The notes: a model not told the origin generated them from the sequence alone. A stretch of 64,000 nucleotides of DNA from Bdellovibrio sp. NC01 (GCF_006874625.1 NZ_CP030034.1:248001-312000); one strand, 5' to 3'; positions 27,107-35,330 are shown, counted from the stretch's first letter. Made by a program: numbers and translations.

Positions 27107-27703
27107 ATGGGACAAATGAATCCACATAGACCAACTCAGAATCTTACGACGAACACACCACAAGCAGTGCCAGGTCTTTATGATGTTGATGAGATTAAGC
27201 AACAAGCAGCCTCTTCTATAATTGAAGGCGCAGTCACAAAAAATTATCCGCTTGATGTAAATCAAGCATGTGCACTTTTAAATGAAGCTTTGGCAACCGA
27301 GATAAATTGTGTGCTCCGTTATCGTCACCATCAAATCATTGCCAAAGGAATCAATTTCCTCGATATTTCAAAAGAGTTCGAGGAGCACGCCGAAAACGAA
27401 CAGAGGCACATGATGATGCTTGCTGAACGAATCAATCAATTAGGCGGAAATCCTGATTTCAATCCTCTCAGTGTCGCTGGCAAGGCGGTTACTGATTATG
27501 GTCAATCTCATGATTTGCGCGCGATGATTCGTGAAGATCTCGTTGCTGAAAGAATCGTTATCGACGTTTATCGCAAAATGATTTCTTGGTTCGGGCTGGG
27601 TGATCCTACGACTCGTGTCATGCTTGAAAAAATAATGGCAGATGAAGAAGAGCACGCAAATGATTTGGCGGATCTTCTTGCCGTTAGTGAAAAGCATAAC
27701 TAA
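27107..27703 (+). CDS. Ferritin-like / bacterioferritin-type diiron protein
   Basis: This 198-residue four-helix protein has an N-terminal extension of about 50 polar residues. The diiron ligands follow the bacterioferritin pattern: E65 in ATEINCVLRYRHH, E98 and H101 in EHAENEQRHMMM, E148 in EDLVAERI, and E181 and H183 in ADEEEHANDL. It probably stores or oxidises iron in the cytosol. GAAGGAG precedes the ATG, 18 nt after the cytochrome gene, so it belongs to the dehydrogenase operon. No haem-binding Met was identified with confidence. Confidence 0.85.
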   Translation: MGQMNPHRPTQNLTTNTPQAVPGLYDVDEIKQQAASSIIEGAVTKNYPLDVNQACALLNEALATEINCVLRYRHHQIIAKGINFLDISKEFEEHAENEQRHMMMLAERINQLGGNPDFNPLSVAGKAVTDYGQSHDLRAMIREDLVAERIVIDVYRKMISWFGLGDPTTRVMLEKIMADEEEHANDLADLLAVSEKHN

Positions 27704-27730
27704 CAGAGGAGCTTTTTATTTATCCTCTGT
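27703..27730 (+). other. Hairpin in leader of the MFS gene
   Basis: ACAGAGGA pairs with TCCTCTGT across a 12-nt AT-rich loop. No T run follows, so it is not a typical terminator. It sits directly before the GGGAGGA ribosome-binding site of the transporter gene and could affect mRNA stability or translation. Confidence 0.4.
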
Positions 27731-27742
27731 GGGAGGATTGCA

Positions 27743-29164
27743 GTGAAAAGCTCTGTGAACGAACCAGTTTCAAAAAATATTCTTCTATGGTTGGTGGCAG
27801 TCGGGTTTTTCATGGAAACTCTCGATGCCACCATCGTTAATACCGCATTACCAAGCATGGCAAAAAGTTTGGGCGAAAGTCCTTTGCTTATGCAGTCGGT
27901 GATCATCGCATATTCATTAACAATTGCCGTTGTGATTCCAGCGTCAGGTTGGATTGCTGATCGCTTCGGAACGAAGCGTGTGTTCTTTTCTGCGATCTTT
28001 ATGTTTAGCATTGGTTCGCTATTGTGCGCGTTTTCGCAAACGCTTCCGCAATTGGTGATCTCGCGTGTGATTCAAGGGATGGGTGGCGCGATGATGATGC
28101 CAGTGGGACGCTTAGCTGTTCTGCGTGCGTTTCCTGCAAATGAATTCTTACGTGCGATTAGCTTCGTTACCATTCCGGCGTTGGTAGGGCCGCTCATAGG
28201 TCCCACATTAGGTGGTTGGCTGGTTGAATTCGCTTCGTGGCACTGGATTTTCTTAATCAATATTCCCGTTGGTATTCTAGGTTGTATTTTTACTTACACC
28301 CACATGCCTGATATTCGCGGGGAGCCACGCCGGTTTGATATTCCTGGCTTCGTCATGCTTTCAGTCAGCATGGTCTTTATTTCATTCGCACTTGATGGCT
28401 TGTCGGAACTGGGATTTCCTCACGCGACGGTATTGGTGCTTTTGATTTTCGGTCTAGCAAGTTTGAGTTCTTATTGGCTTCATGCTTCGCGCACGAAAGA
28501 TCCTCTTTTTTCTTTGCACTTATTTAAATCGCAAACGTACAGCATCGGATTGATGGGCAACTTGTTCGCGCGTATCGGCAGCAGCAGTATGCCATTTTTG
28601 ATTCCATTGCTGTTGCAAGTAAGTTTGAAGTATTCGCCGTTTGAAGCGGGGATGACAATGATTCCGGTCGCGTTAGCGGGGATCTTTGCGAAACGTTTGG
28701 CGACTCCGTTGATCGTGAAGATGGGTTATAAAAATGTTTTGGTTGGTAATACGATTCTTGTTGGTCTTGCAATGGCAAGCTTTGCGCTGTTCAATCCCAA
28801 TCATCCAATCTGGTTACGAATCATTCAGTTGATCTTCTTCGGTACCGTGAATTCCGTGCAGTTCACAGCGATGAATACACTGACGTTGAAAGACTTGGGC
28901 GCCAAATATGCAAGCAGTGGAAATAGTTTATTTTCAATGATTCAGATGTTGGCCATGAGTTTTGCGGTGGCTGCGGCAGGAGCTTTGCTATCAACATTTG
29001 CAAAACACTTTGGTACCTACGAAGACGGAGTCTATGCAATTCAAGCGTTCCGTTGGACTTTTGTTTGTATGGGTGTGATTACTTGCAGTTCGGCATGGAT
29101 CTTTTGGCAATTGCCGGCATCGTTGAAAGACGCTTCAACCGCAGAACCGGTAGAGGCCGTATAA
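27743..29164 (+). CDS. MFS drug exporter, DHA2 (EmrB/MdtD-like) family
   Basis: This 473-residue inner-membrane proton antiporter has about 14 predicted helices. Signatures include METLDATIVNTALPSMAKSL in helix 1, GWIADRFGTKRVF (motif A), RVIQGMGGAMMMPVGRL, and GPLIGPTLGGWL (motif C). It most resembles the MdtD type. The GTG start has GGGAGGA 5 nt upstream. A hairpin separates it from the ferritin-like gene, so it may be the last, partly uncoupled, gene of that transcript. The substrate is unknown. Confidence 0.92.
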   Translation: MKSSVNEPVSKNILLWLVAVGFFMETLDATIVNTALPSMAKSLGESPLLMQSVIIAYSLTIAVVIPASGWIADRFGTKRVFFSAIFMFSIGSLLCAFSQTLPQLVISRVIQGMGGAMMMPVGRLAVLRAFPANEFLRAISFVTIPALVGPLIGPTLGGWLVEFASWHWIFLINIPVGILGCIFTYTHMPDIRGEPRRFDIPGFVMLSVSMVFISFALDGLSELGFPHATVLVLLIFGLASLSSYWLHASRTKDPLFSLHLFKSQTYSIGLMGNLFARIGSSSMPFLIPLLLQVSLKYSPFEAGMTMIPVALAGIFAKRLATPLIVKMGYKNVLVGNTILVGLAMASFALFNPNHPIWLRIIQLIFFGTVNSVQFTAMNTLTLKDLGAKYASSGNSLFSMIQMLAMSFAVAAAGALLSTFAKHFGTYEDGVYAIQAFRWTFVCMGVITCSSAWIFWQLPASLKDASTAEPVEAV

Positions 29165-29196
29165 AAAAATAACGGAGTATTGTGGACTCCGTTATT
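29161..29196 (-). terminator. Terminator for the M14 peptidase gene
   Basis: The 10-bp stem ATAACGGAGT/ACTCCGTTAT has a 7-nt loop. On the minus strand the stem is followed by a run of seven T; on the plus strand the tail is poor, so it mainly serves the minus-strand gene. Confidence 0.75.
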
Positions 29197-29226
29197 AGGT
29201 GATCGAACTAGGATTTAATTTTCAAA

Positions 29227-30099
29227 CTATTCTAGGTGAGTTCTTTGTAGTGCGCGAGTGTAATCACATTTGCCCGTGAACTCGTGATTTGCGGCACGTT
29301 CTTTCGGAGCATTTTCGATAAAGCGACGAAGACCCGGAACATTTGTCGCTACCATTTGGTTCATCGCACTTTGTGATGGATTGTGCGAGTTACCCATTTC
29401 AAACAACAATGACCAAACACCGTGTTTCCAGAAAGCGTAATCTTCAAAGGCACCGTCTGCCGCGTAAAGAAGCTCTTTAGAGTTTCCTACAGCGTATCCG
29501 CTTTCAACCACGGCTGCTTTTGCCAGGTTGATGAACGTGGATTCGTAAGAAGTCGTCACGTCATTTGTGGAAAAGCCCCAAGGATAAAGAACTGCTGGCC
29601 AGTAAGTGTGTAGAGTTGCAGAGCTTACGATATTCTTTTCAGCGATGAAATCAGCAAGAGCTTTTGTTGATTTCGAGCGGAAAGATTTCGTTGTTACACA
29701 AGGTCCTGGGTAGTCGCGGTTTTGATCAAGGCTTCCGCTTGGAAGTCTTTCATAACGGTTGCGGTTGTTGTAACCGTTGATGTTCAAAACTGGAATAACG
29801 TAAACTGTGTGGCCTACGATTGGATTTTTTGCGAACGACTCTGCTGCGCCAACCGCAACTGCCGTCGAACCGTATTCGTTACCATGGTGAGTGGCAACAA
29901 TAAGGTCTGCTGTTTCACCGTTACCGATTTTCAAACCATTGATTTGCTCACCAGCATCTGAAGTACCGATGCTGATTAGTTCAGTGGTAGTTGGATTCTC
30001 TTGCGCAATTCTTTTAAGATTGTCTTGCACCGTTGAATAGTTGGTAGAAGCCGCTGGGGCATGCATCGAAATTAAAAGTGAAAAAATAATATGTAGCAT
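29227..30099 (-). CDS. Exported M14 family zinc carboxypeptidase
   Basis: This peptidase has 290 residues from the ATG at 30099, which has GGAG 9 nt upstream. The N-terminus MLHIIFSLLISMHAPAAS is a signal peptide. Zinc ligands are H72 and E75 in HHGNEYGS and H164 in LHTYW; the NRD substrate-binding motif is at 127-129; the catalytic Glu is E234 in FEMGNS. All active-site residues are present. It probably trims peptides or peptidoglycan stem peptides (MpaA/gamma-D-glutamyl-diamino-acid type) in the periplasm or in prey. MpaA itself is cytosolic, so this is only a relative. Confidence 0.87.
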   Translation of the reverse strand: MLHIIFSLLISMHAPAASTNYSTVQDNLKRIAQENPTTTELISIGTSDAGEQINGLKIGNGETADLIVATHHGNEYGSTAVAVGAAESFAKNPIVGHTVYVIPVLNINGYNNRNRYERLPSGSLDQNRDYPGPCVTTKSFRSKSTKALADFIAEKNIVSSATLHTYWPAVLYPWGFSTNDVTTSYESTFINLAKAAVVESGYAVGNSKELLYAADGAFEDYAFWKHGVWSLLFEMGNSHNPSQSAMNQMVATNVPGLRRFIENAPKERAANHEFTGKCDYTRALQRTHLE

Positions 30100-30214
30100 G
30101 TTTAAAGGCTCCATTGACAATTGTTATGCTGTCAAAGAGGTCGATCGCGTCCTAGAATAAACTAGATCTTGGTCTCAAGATGTTTTTGAATGGAAACATA
30201 GAAAGAAGGTGCGC

Positions 30215-31195
30215 ATGAAGTTCATTAACATATCTCAATTCGGTGGCCCTGAAGTTCTTGTGCAACAAGAAACAGAAACTCCGAAAGCCGCTGCTGGAGA
30301 GGTTTTGATCGAAGTACATGCAGCGGGAATTAATCGCCCTGACGTTTTTCAGCGCCAAGGAACATATCCTCCACCGCCAGGAGCTTCTGTAATTCCAGGT
30401 CTTGAAGTGGCTGGTGTCGTTGTTTCGTGCGGCGAAGGAGTTCAGCGTTGGAAAAAGGGCGATCAAGTGTGCGCACTTGTAAGTGGTGGTGGTTATGCAG
30501 AGTACGTCAATGTGCCCGAAGGACAGTGTCTTCCGATTCCTCACGGCTTTGATTTTATTCACGCGGCTGCACTGCCTGAGACCTTCTTTACAGTTTGGAC
30601 AAATCTTTTCGAAGATGGCCGTTTAATCGCGAATGAGACAGCATTAATTCATGGCGGAGCCGGTGGCATCGGTACAACTGCTATTCAAATGGCGAAAGCA
30701 CTTGGTGCAAAAGTTTTAACAACAGCGGGGAAGAAAGAATCTGTCGCAATTTTACAAGAGCTCGGTGCGGATCGTGTGATCCTTTATAAAGAAGAAGACT
30801 TCGTGAAGGTTGCAAAGGAATTTACGCACGATAAAGGTGTAAATGTCATTCTTGATATGGTGGGTGGCGATTACTTCGTCAGAAATTTAGATGCATTGGC
30901 ATATCAAGGCCGTCTTGTGCAAATCGCAAGCTTACACGGAGCCAAGGTCGAACTAGATATCAGCAAAATGATGATGAAACGTCTAATGATCACAGGATCA
31001 ACTCTTCGTCCACGCAACGTCACAGAAAAGTCACGCATCGCTCGCGCACTCGAAGAAAAGATCTGGCCACTCTTAAATCAGGGCAAAATGAAGCCCCACA
31101 TCTTCAAAGTTTTGCCTCTAGAGCAAGCCTCGGAAGGTCATCGTCTGATGGAAGAAAGCCAACACACCGGCAAAATTATTTTAAAAGTAAAATAA
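30215..31195 (+). CDS. NAD(P)H quinone oxidoreductase, zinc-independent MDR (PIG3-like)
   Basis: This 326-residue medium-chain dehydrogenase/reductase has an N-terminal GroES-like domain with AAGINRPDVFQRQG and PPPPGASVIPGLEVAG, and a Rossmann domain with the NADPH motif GGAGGIGTTAIQ. It lacks zinc ligands, as in quinone oxidoreductases of the TP53I3/QorA type. AGAAGG 5-6 nt upstream selects the ATG at 30215 rather than the GTG at 30209. It probably reduces quinones or enals in the cytosol. A very long hairpin follows the gene. Confidence 0.92.
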   Translation: MKFINISQFGGPEVLVQQETETPKAAAGEVLIEVHAAGINRPDVFQRQGTYPPPPGASVIPGLEVAGVVVSCGEGVQRWKKGDQVCALVSGGGYAEYVNVPEGQCLPIPHGFDFIHAAALPETFFTVWTNLFEDGRLIANETALIHGGAGGIGTTAIQMAKALGAKVLTTAGKKESVAILQELGADRVILYKEEDFVKVAKEFTHDKGVNVILDMVGGDYFVRNLDALAYQGRLVQIASLHGAKVELDISKMMMKRLMITGSTLRPRNVTEKSRIARALEEKIWPLLNQGKMKPHIFKVLPLEQASEGHRLMEESQHTGKIILKVK

Positions 31196-31270
31196 CAACA
31201 ATCCGCCACACGGCTAAACCTATCTATCAGATATCACTCAACTCTATCTGAACAAACTAACGCACCGTAG

Positions 31271-31324
31271 ACCCAAAAAAGTGCCTGCCATTTTTTCGGA
31301 AAAATAGGCAGGCACCTTTTGGGT
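31271..31324. terminator. Very long perfect-type hairpin, shared terminator or repeat element
   Basis: Three nested complementary blocks pair: ACCCAAAA with TTTTGGGT, GTGCCTGCC with GGCAGGCAC, and TTTTT with AAAAA around a small TCGG loop, giving over 20 bp of near-continuous stem. It fills the gap between convergent genes and overlaps the stop codon of the minus-strand regulator. The length exceeds an ordinary terminator. Confidence 0.75.
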
Positions 31325-32043
31325 TAGGGGTCTAAGACGCCTTTTGGGGTTGTTGCTAGAAGGATGGTTGCGGTTTTTAGGGTGTTTTTGGGTTGGGTCA
31401 GTTCTTCGCGTTGGGATTCTTGGATTGTTTCGTCTATCAGGTTTGAGATTCTTTTTTTGAATTCGTTGTAAGTATCATCGCTAAGTTTTACTGCGATTAA
31501 GCGATGGAGATTCTTTGAATCTTTTTGTAAAGACCTTTGTAGCGTCAGTTCCGACCATTCGCGATTGAGTTGAATAGCTAACCTTGAATCATCAGCCCAT
31601 TTGAATTTTTCGGGGTGGCGTGATTTGTAACGGCCTTTTGAGTAAGACAATAAATCTAAGCTCACTAAGCGATCCAATAATTTTTTAAGCTCTGCCTTTG
31701 AAATTTTTTGCAGAGTTTCGATTTCACTGAGTTCGTGATGTTCAATCGCCAAACGCCAGTACACTGCGAGTAAGCTACGATTTTTCAGTAAGGCATCTTG
31801 TTGAGCATTCGTCAGAGTTATTTCTGCAATCGCTGATTTTTCTGAAAGACTAAAAAGTTGTCCCGGAAGAATGTTTAAGACTTCGCAGATTTGTAAGACG
31901 CGGCGAAAGGAAATGTCTTTTGCATTCAACATTTTCTTTACGCCGGATTCGGTCATCTTTAATTCCGACGCAAGCTCAGCGTAATTTACGTCTTTGGCTT
32001 TTAGCGCTTTCTTCAGTCCGGCTAGGTAGATCGAGTGTTCCAC
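31324..32043 (-). CDS. XRE-type HTH regulator with TIGR02147-like C-terminal region
   Basis: The 239 residues begin with a helix-turn-helix domain (about 15-65: YAELASELKMTESGVKKMLNA). A helical region follows, with a winged-helix-like segment (LLDRLVSLDLLSYSKGRYKSRH) and the arginine/glutamate-rich end, as in TIGR02147/DUF4423 proteins, which are abundant in predatory deltaproteobacteria. It probably acts as a transcription regulator in the cytosol. Its target is unknown. It is divergent from aminopeptidase P across about 90 nt. Confidence 0.75.
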   Translation of the reverse strand: MEHSIYLAGLKKALKAKDVNYAELASELKMTESGVKKMLNAKDISFRRVLQICEVLNILPGQLFSLSEKSAIAEITLTNAQQDALLKNRSLLAVYWRLAIEHHELSEIETLQKISKAELKKLLDRLVSLDLLSYSKGRYKSRHPEKFKWADDSRLAIQLNREWSELTLQRSLQKDSKNLHRLIAVKLSDDTYNEFKKRISNLIDETIQESQREELTQPKNTLKTATILLATTPKGVLDP

Positions 32044-32134
32044 TTTAGTCTCCGCAAAGTGATTAAAAGTACCAATATTTGGAACTATTTAATCATCATG
32101 ACACATTTTGGGTGACTGGCGGTACTCTTTAAGT

Positions 32135-33415
32135 ATGAAAGCACAGACTTATATCCAAAGAAGAAAACAGTTGGCCGCTAAATACTCTCGTACATTGTTT
32201 GTGATCTATTCGGGTGATGAAAAAATGCGATCGCACTCAGTCGCCCATCGCTTTAAGGTCGCTTCGGATTTTTATTATCTGACGGGGTTAGAATTGTCAG
32301 GCGCGTATCTTGTTCTTGCTAGCGACACATCGTATTTATTGTCGAAGGCGTTTTCACACGAAGCCGCGGTTTGGGATGATGAAGCGATTTTAAATTCTGA
32401 AGAGCAAGAGTTCGTTCAAGATGTGCAAAAAGAAAGCGTGGATAAACTTGCGGATATCGTGCAATCACATCTTGCGCAATTTGATCGTTTAGCATTTGCA
32501 CTGGGACGTAATGCACAAGCCGACGATGAGCTATTGAACAGTATCGCTTTCGAAAAACGTTATCGTGGCAGAAAATTGGCGACACCACTTGCTATAACGG
32601 ATTCACGTACCTTAGTCGGCACTTTGCGTTTGAAAAAAGACGACGATGAAATTGCGAATATGCGTGAAGCAGGACGCAGAAGTTCTTTGGTGCATCATGA
32701 ACTTATGAAATTAAAGATCGTCGGGAAAACTGAGCGCCAAGTGGCAAATTGGATTGAAGCGCAGTTCATGCTGCAAGACATGTCATGGACGGCCTATCAA
32801 ACCATCGTCGGTTCGGGAGAGCGCACTGTTTTGTTGCATGCGCGAGCTACAGATAAAGTGATTAAAGATAACGAACTTGTTCTTATAGATGCCGGTGCGG
32901 AATGGAAAGGCTACTGTGCTGATATTACTCGCACAATCACAGCGGGAAGTAAGTTCACTCAGGCACAGAGGGAACTCTACGATATAGTTTTGAAAGCTCA
33001 TAAAGATGTTATTTCTGAAGTGAAGGAAGGACTGACACTTACGCAGTTGCATGAACACACTCTGCAGGTTTTGAGTGAAGGGCTTGCACGTCATGGTTAC
33101 AATAAGGATGAAGTAAAAAATGAGGTAAGCTCACTGATGGCGCATTCGACTTCGCACTGGATTGGTTTAGATGTGCACGATCCATCTGCATATTTTGACG
33201 ATCTGGGGCAAGCGATCAAATTGGAGCAAGGCATGACGTTTACTGTAGAGCCTGGATTGTACTTCAGAAGCGGCTTTGACAAGATTTCGAAATTCAAAAA
33301 CATGGGCGTGCGCATTGAAGACGACATACTTGTCACTGCAAAAGGACACGAGTCCTTTACGAAAGTCGCAAAAGAAATTGAAGAGATCGAGACCTTACGA
33401 AGTCAGCAAGCTTGA
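32135..33415 (+). CDS. pepP: Xaa-Pro aminopeptidase (aminopeptidase P)
   Basis: This 426-residue M24B metallopeptidase removes N-terminal residues preceding proline. The N-terminal AMP_N domain (about 1-130) is followed by the pita-bread domain with its five metal ligands: DAGAEWKGYCADITR (two Asp), the His of HSTSHWIGLDVHD, the Glu of TVEPGLYF and the Glu of GVRIEDD. No signal peptide is present, so it is cytosolic. The ATG at 32135 is chosen; a TTG at 32108 in the same frame is less likely. No strong ribosome-binding site is visible. Confidence 0.93.
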   Translation: MKAQTYIQRRKQLAAKYSRTLFVIYSGDEKMRSHSVAHRFKVASDFYYLTGLELSGAYLVLASDTSYLLSKAFSHEAAVWDDEAILNSEEQEFVQDVQKESVDKLADIVQSHLAQFDRLAFALGRNAQADDELLNSIAFEKRYRGRKLATPLAITDSRTLVGTLRLKKDDDEIANMREAGRRSSLVHHELMKLKIVGKTERQVANWIEAQFMLQDMSWTAYQTIVGSGERTVLLHARATDKVIKDNELVLIDAGAEWKGYCADITRTITAGSKFTQAQRELYDIVLKAHKDVISEVKEGLTLTQLHEHTLQVLSEGLARHGYNKDEVKNEVSSLMAHSTSHWIGLDVHDPSAYFDDLGQAIKLEQGMTFTVEPGLYFRSGFDKISKFKNMGVRIEDDILVTAKGHESFTKVAKEIEEIETLRSQQA

Positions 33416-33446
33416 TCATTCGTGAAAGACTGCGTTTAATAAAGAA

Positions 33447-33716
33447 ATGAGCTTAGATGTTTTCTTTCGCGAGTTGATCGACAAAGTAGAGTCGTCTGAA
33501 ATTTCAAATGCAGGAAAAGATGCAGAGGGATTTTATAAACCGGTACGCACGATTCTTCTTCGTCATTTGAATTTACTAAAGGATTTGCATGCGAAGCCTT
33601 TAGCAAAACCGATGTTAAAAGCTTCGTGGAAGTATGTGACGGAACATGTTCCACCAGAGTGGTTGGTTCCCGATGATTCTGTCGATAAAGCTCAGCTTAA
33701 GAAAATTCTAGAATAA
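33447..33716 (+). CDS. Small conserved-looking protein of unknown function
   Basis: This 89-residue, mainly helical, soluble protein has a basic middle and an acidic C-terminus (WLVPDDSVDKAQLKKILE). It starts 31 nt after pepP and ends 29 nt before the DUF1398-like gene, so it may be co-transcribed with either. There is no signal peptide, Cys or recognisable motif. Codon use matches the neighbours, which supports it being a real gene. Confidence 0.6.
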   Translation: MSLDVFFRELIDKVESSEISNAGKDAEGFYKPVRTILLRHLNLLKDLHAKPLAKPMLKASWKYVTEHVPPEWLVPDDSVDKAQLKKILE

Positions 33717-33745
33717 AGAATTTATTTGAAGAGAGTGAGGATTTC

Positions 33746-34138
33746 ATGGAACCAGAGATTCTCCGCACCGCCACCGATCAAACACTGAGCAATCAAATCA
33801 GTTTTGAAGATATGTGTGACAAGTTTCTTCGCGCCGGCATCGAATCAGCACATGTCGATCTATTTGCAAAGCGCATTACATTTCATACCCCTGAAGCACA
33901 TGTGTACGAAGAGTCGTTCTATTTCGAAGGACCCCGTGTTGCCGACATTTTTTCTGAAGAGAAAATCATTCTCGATTTCAAATCATTGTTATTACGCAAA
34001 TTATCCCTGCATGAGTTTTTCAACTTTATTATGCTTGCGGGAGTAACGGGATTTACCATCTATTTGTTGGGTAAAAAGGTCCTCTTTTTTGGAAGACGTG
34101 GTGAATATCACCTCGAATATTTGCATCGCGAAAAATAA
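33746..34138 (+). CDS. DUF1398 (YbcV)-like protein
   Basis: The 130 residues resemble the DUF1398 family, whose members have two related halves of the form F..(F/C)....AG(V/I)..(hydrophobic)...(K/R)..(Y/F). Here the halves read ISFEDMCDKFLRAGIESAHVD and LHEFFNFIMLAGVTGFTIYL, each followed by a strand pair ending in Glu (KRITFH..., KKVLFFG...YHLEYL). GTGAGGA precedes the ATG. Its function is unknown, and family members are stray bacterial and phage-linked proteins. Assignment is by eye and moderate. Confidence 0.5.
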   Translation: MEPEILRTATDQTLSNQISFEDMCDKFLRAGIESAHVDLFAKRITFHTPEAHVYEESFYFEGPRVADIFSEEKIILDFKSLLLRKLSLHEFFNFIMLAGVTGFTIYLLGKKVLFFGRRGEYHLEYLHREK

Positions 34139-34253
34139 TTCTACCCCATTCGCGGGGAGAAATTCCCCCTCATTCATGTGAGATCGAAATAAATCCATTT
34201 TCAGTCTTGGCACCTCATGTGCAACCTTAGTCTTGCGAACTCAAGGAGAACAC

Positions 34254-34466
34254 ATGACTAATCTACAATTATCGAAAGAGAGTTGGAAAAGTCTCAAGAT
34301 CGATTTGCAAAAAGAGTGGGATTTCATCACGACAGATGAGTGGGATCGTACAAAAGGTAGCTTGAAAGCCATCTTTGGTTTGATCGAGACAAAATCGGGA
34401 CTTCATCAAGAAGAAGTGAAATCAAAACTAGTAAAGCTTTTAAAAAAATACACAAAAATATTTTAA
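34254..34466 (+). CDS. CsbD-like general stress protein
   Basis: This 70-residue, charged helical protein matches the CsbD/YjbJ pattern: W..LK..L..EW..ITTDEW....G....I.G.I..K.G...EEV...L. Family members are small, abundant proteins induced by general stress, with no known biochemical activity. AAGGAG 5-6 nt upstream chooses the ATG at 34254 over upstream in-frame codons. A GC-rich hairpin follows. Confidence 0.75.
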   Translation: MTNLQLSKESWKSLKIDLQKEWDFITTDEWDRTKGSLKAIFGLIETKSGLHQEEVKSKLVKLLKKYTKIF

Positions 34467-34497
34467 GTAGGTAGTCATCCCTTGCTACCGCTTATTG

Positions 34498-34532
34498 GGC
34501 CGCCCTGTAAATTGCATCCTTATGGGGCGGCC
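34498..34532 (+). other. GC-rich hairpin after the CsbD-like gene
   Basis: GGCCGCCC pairs with GGGCGGCC across a 19-nt loop. No T run follows, so it is more likely a processing or stability hairpin than a standard terminator. It also lies in the leader of the next gene. Confidence 0.45.
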
Positions 34533-34578
34533 TGCGTTTCCTCAAAAAATTTGCATCAACTACTAAGGAGAATACAGC

Positions 34579-35082
34579 ATGAAAAAACTGATTATCATCT
34601 TTGCAGGAATTCTTATGTCGGGCGCAGTACATGCTCAGTCTGTAGAAGGCATTAAAGAGGGATCAAACACTGTTCGTTTGCTATTGGGCGCATCTCAATC
34701 AGCATTCAGCGGCGGTGTTGCATATGAAAGAAGAAGCGGCACATTCGGTGTTGGCGGTTTCTTACTCTCATCAACTAAAGATTCAGATGCAAACAAACCT
34801 GAAACTCTCACATTCGGCTTGGATGTGACTTCTCACCTTATCGATAAAAATGATTTAGACGTTTATATCTCGCCAGGTATCGCAGTGACGAATTCAGATG
34901 CTGCGACTTCAGCTGGCGATGACGACACATTGTTTGGACCAACTTTAAAAATTGGAACGGTTTATTCTTTAAACCACGGCTGGGGCGTTGGTTTAGAGTA
35001 CCTGCGAGTGTTCAACTGGTTTAGCGAAAAATCTCCTGCACAAATTGACTTCGCTAATTTGGTTGTCTCTTATTCCTTCTAG
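34579..35082 (+). CDS. Small outer-membrane beta-barrel protein
   Basis: This 167-residue exported protein has signal peptide MKKLIIIFAGILMSGAVHA and then eight or so alternating strands (VRLLLGASQ, SGGVAYERRS, FGVGGFLLS, and so on). It ends with VVSYSF, whose terminal Phe is the usual outer-membrane barrel signal for BAM-dependent insertion. AAGGAG lies before the ATG. The gene ends at a clear terminator. No specific function is evident. Confidence 0.72.
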   Translation: MKKLIIIFAGILMSGAVHAQSVEGIKEGSNTVRLLLGASQSAFSGGVAYERRSGTFGVGGFLLSSTKDSDANKPETLTFGLDVTSHLIDKNDLDVYISPGIAVTNSDAATSAGDDDTLFGPTLKIGTVYSLNHGWGVGLEYLRVFNWFSEKSPAQIDFANLVVSYSF

Positions 35083-35106
35083 AACAGGAATAAAGAGATG
35101 GGACAG

Positions 35107-35145
35107 GGGGCTGGTTTGGATTCAAACCGGTCCCCTTTCTTTTTT
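35107..35145 (+). terminator. Rho-independent terminator after the beta-barrel gene
   Basis: A 12-bp stem with one bulge (GGGGCTGGTTTG with CAAACCGGTCCCC, GATT loop) is followed by TTTCTTTTTT. Confidence 0.88.
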
Positions 35146-35158
35146 CATCTTAGTGCGG

Positions 35159-35314
35159 GGATTTCGCCGGAGGGTTAGAGCTATGCTCTCGCTACTTCGG
35201 CACGCCATCCGGGCTCAATCGTCGCCGATGGGCTGTGCCCATCGGTTCGCGCCATCGTGGCGCCGACGAAGGCCTCATCCGCAAGAGCATAGCTCTAACC
35301 CTCCAGCGAAATTC
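35159..35314. repeat. Large palindromic element with internal hairpins
   Basis: Two 31-nt arms (35159-35189 and 35284-35314) are inverted copies with only about two mismatches. Inside them lie a 5-bp closing stem (220-224 with 264-268 of the 35 kb block) and two further perfect hairpins: CCGATGGGC/GCCCATCGG at 35225-35245 and GCGCCA/TGGCGC at 35249-35263. The element is more GC-rich than its surroundings. It could be a MITE-like mobile repeat, a cruciform or a structured RNA. No protein is encoded; the frames crossing it are chance. Confidence 0.7.
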
Positions 35315-35330
35315 GTCTTCGATGGAAATA

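Noticed and set aside
34141-34175. Two small C/G runs forming short hairpins after the DUF1398-like gene
   Set aside because: Stems of 4-6 bp with no T run; too weak to call a terminator.
35159-35314. Palindromic element as an integron attC site
   Set aside because: GTTAGAG/CTCTAAC sits near the arms but does not satisfy the R''/R' core pattern, and there is no integrase or cassette array in view.
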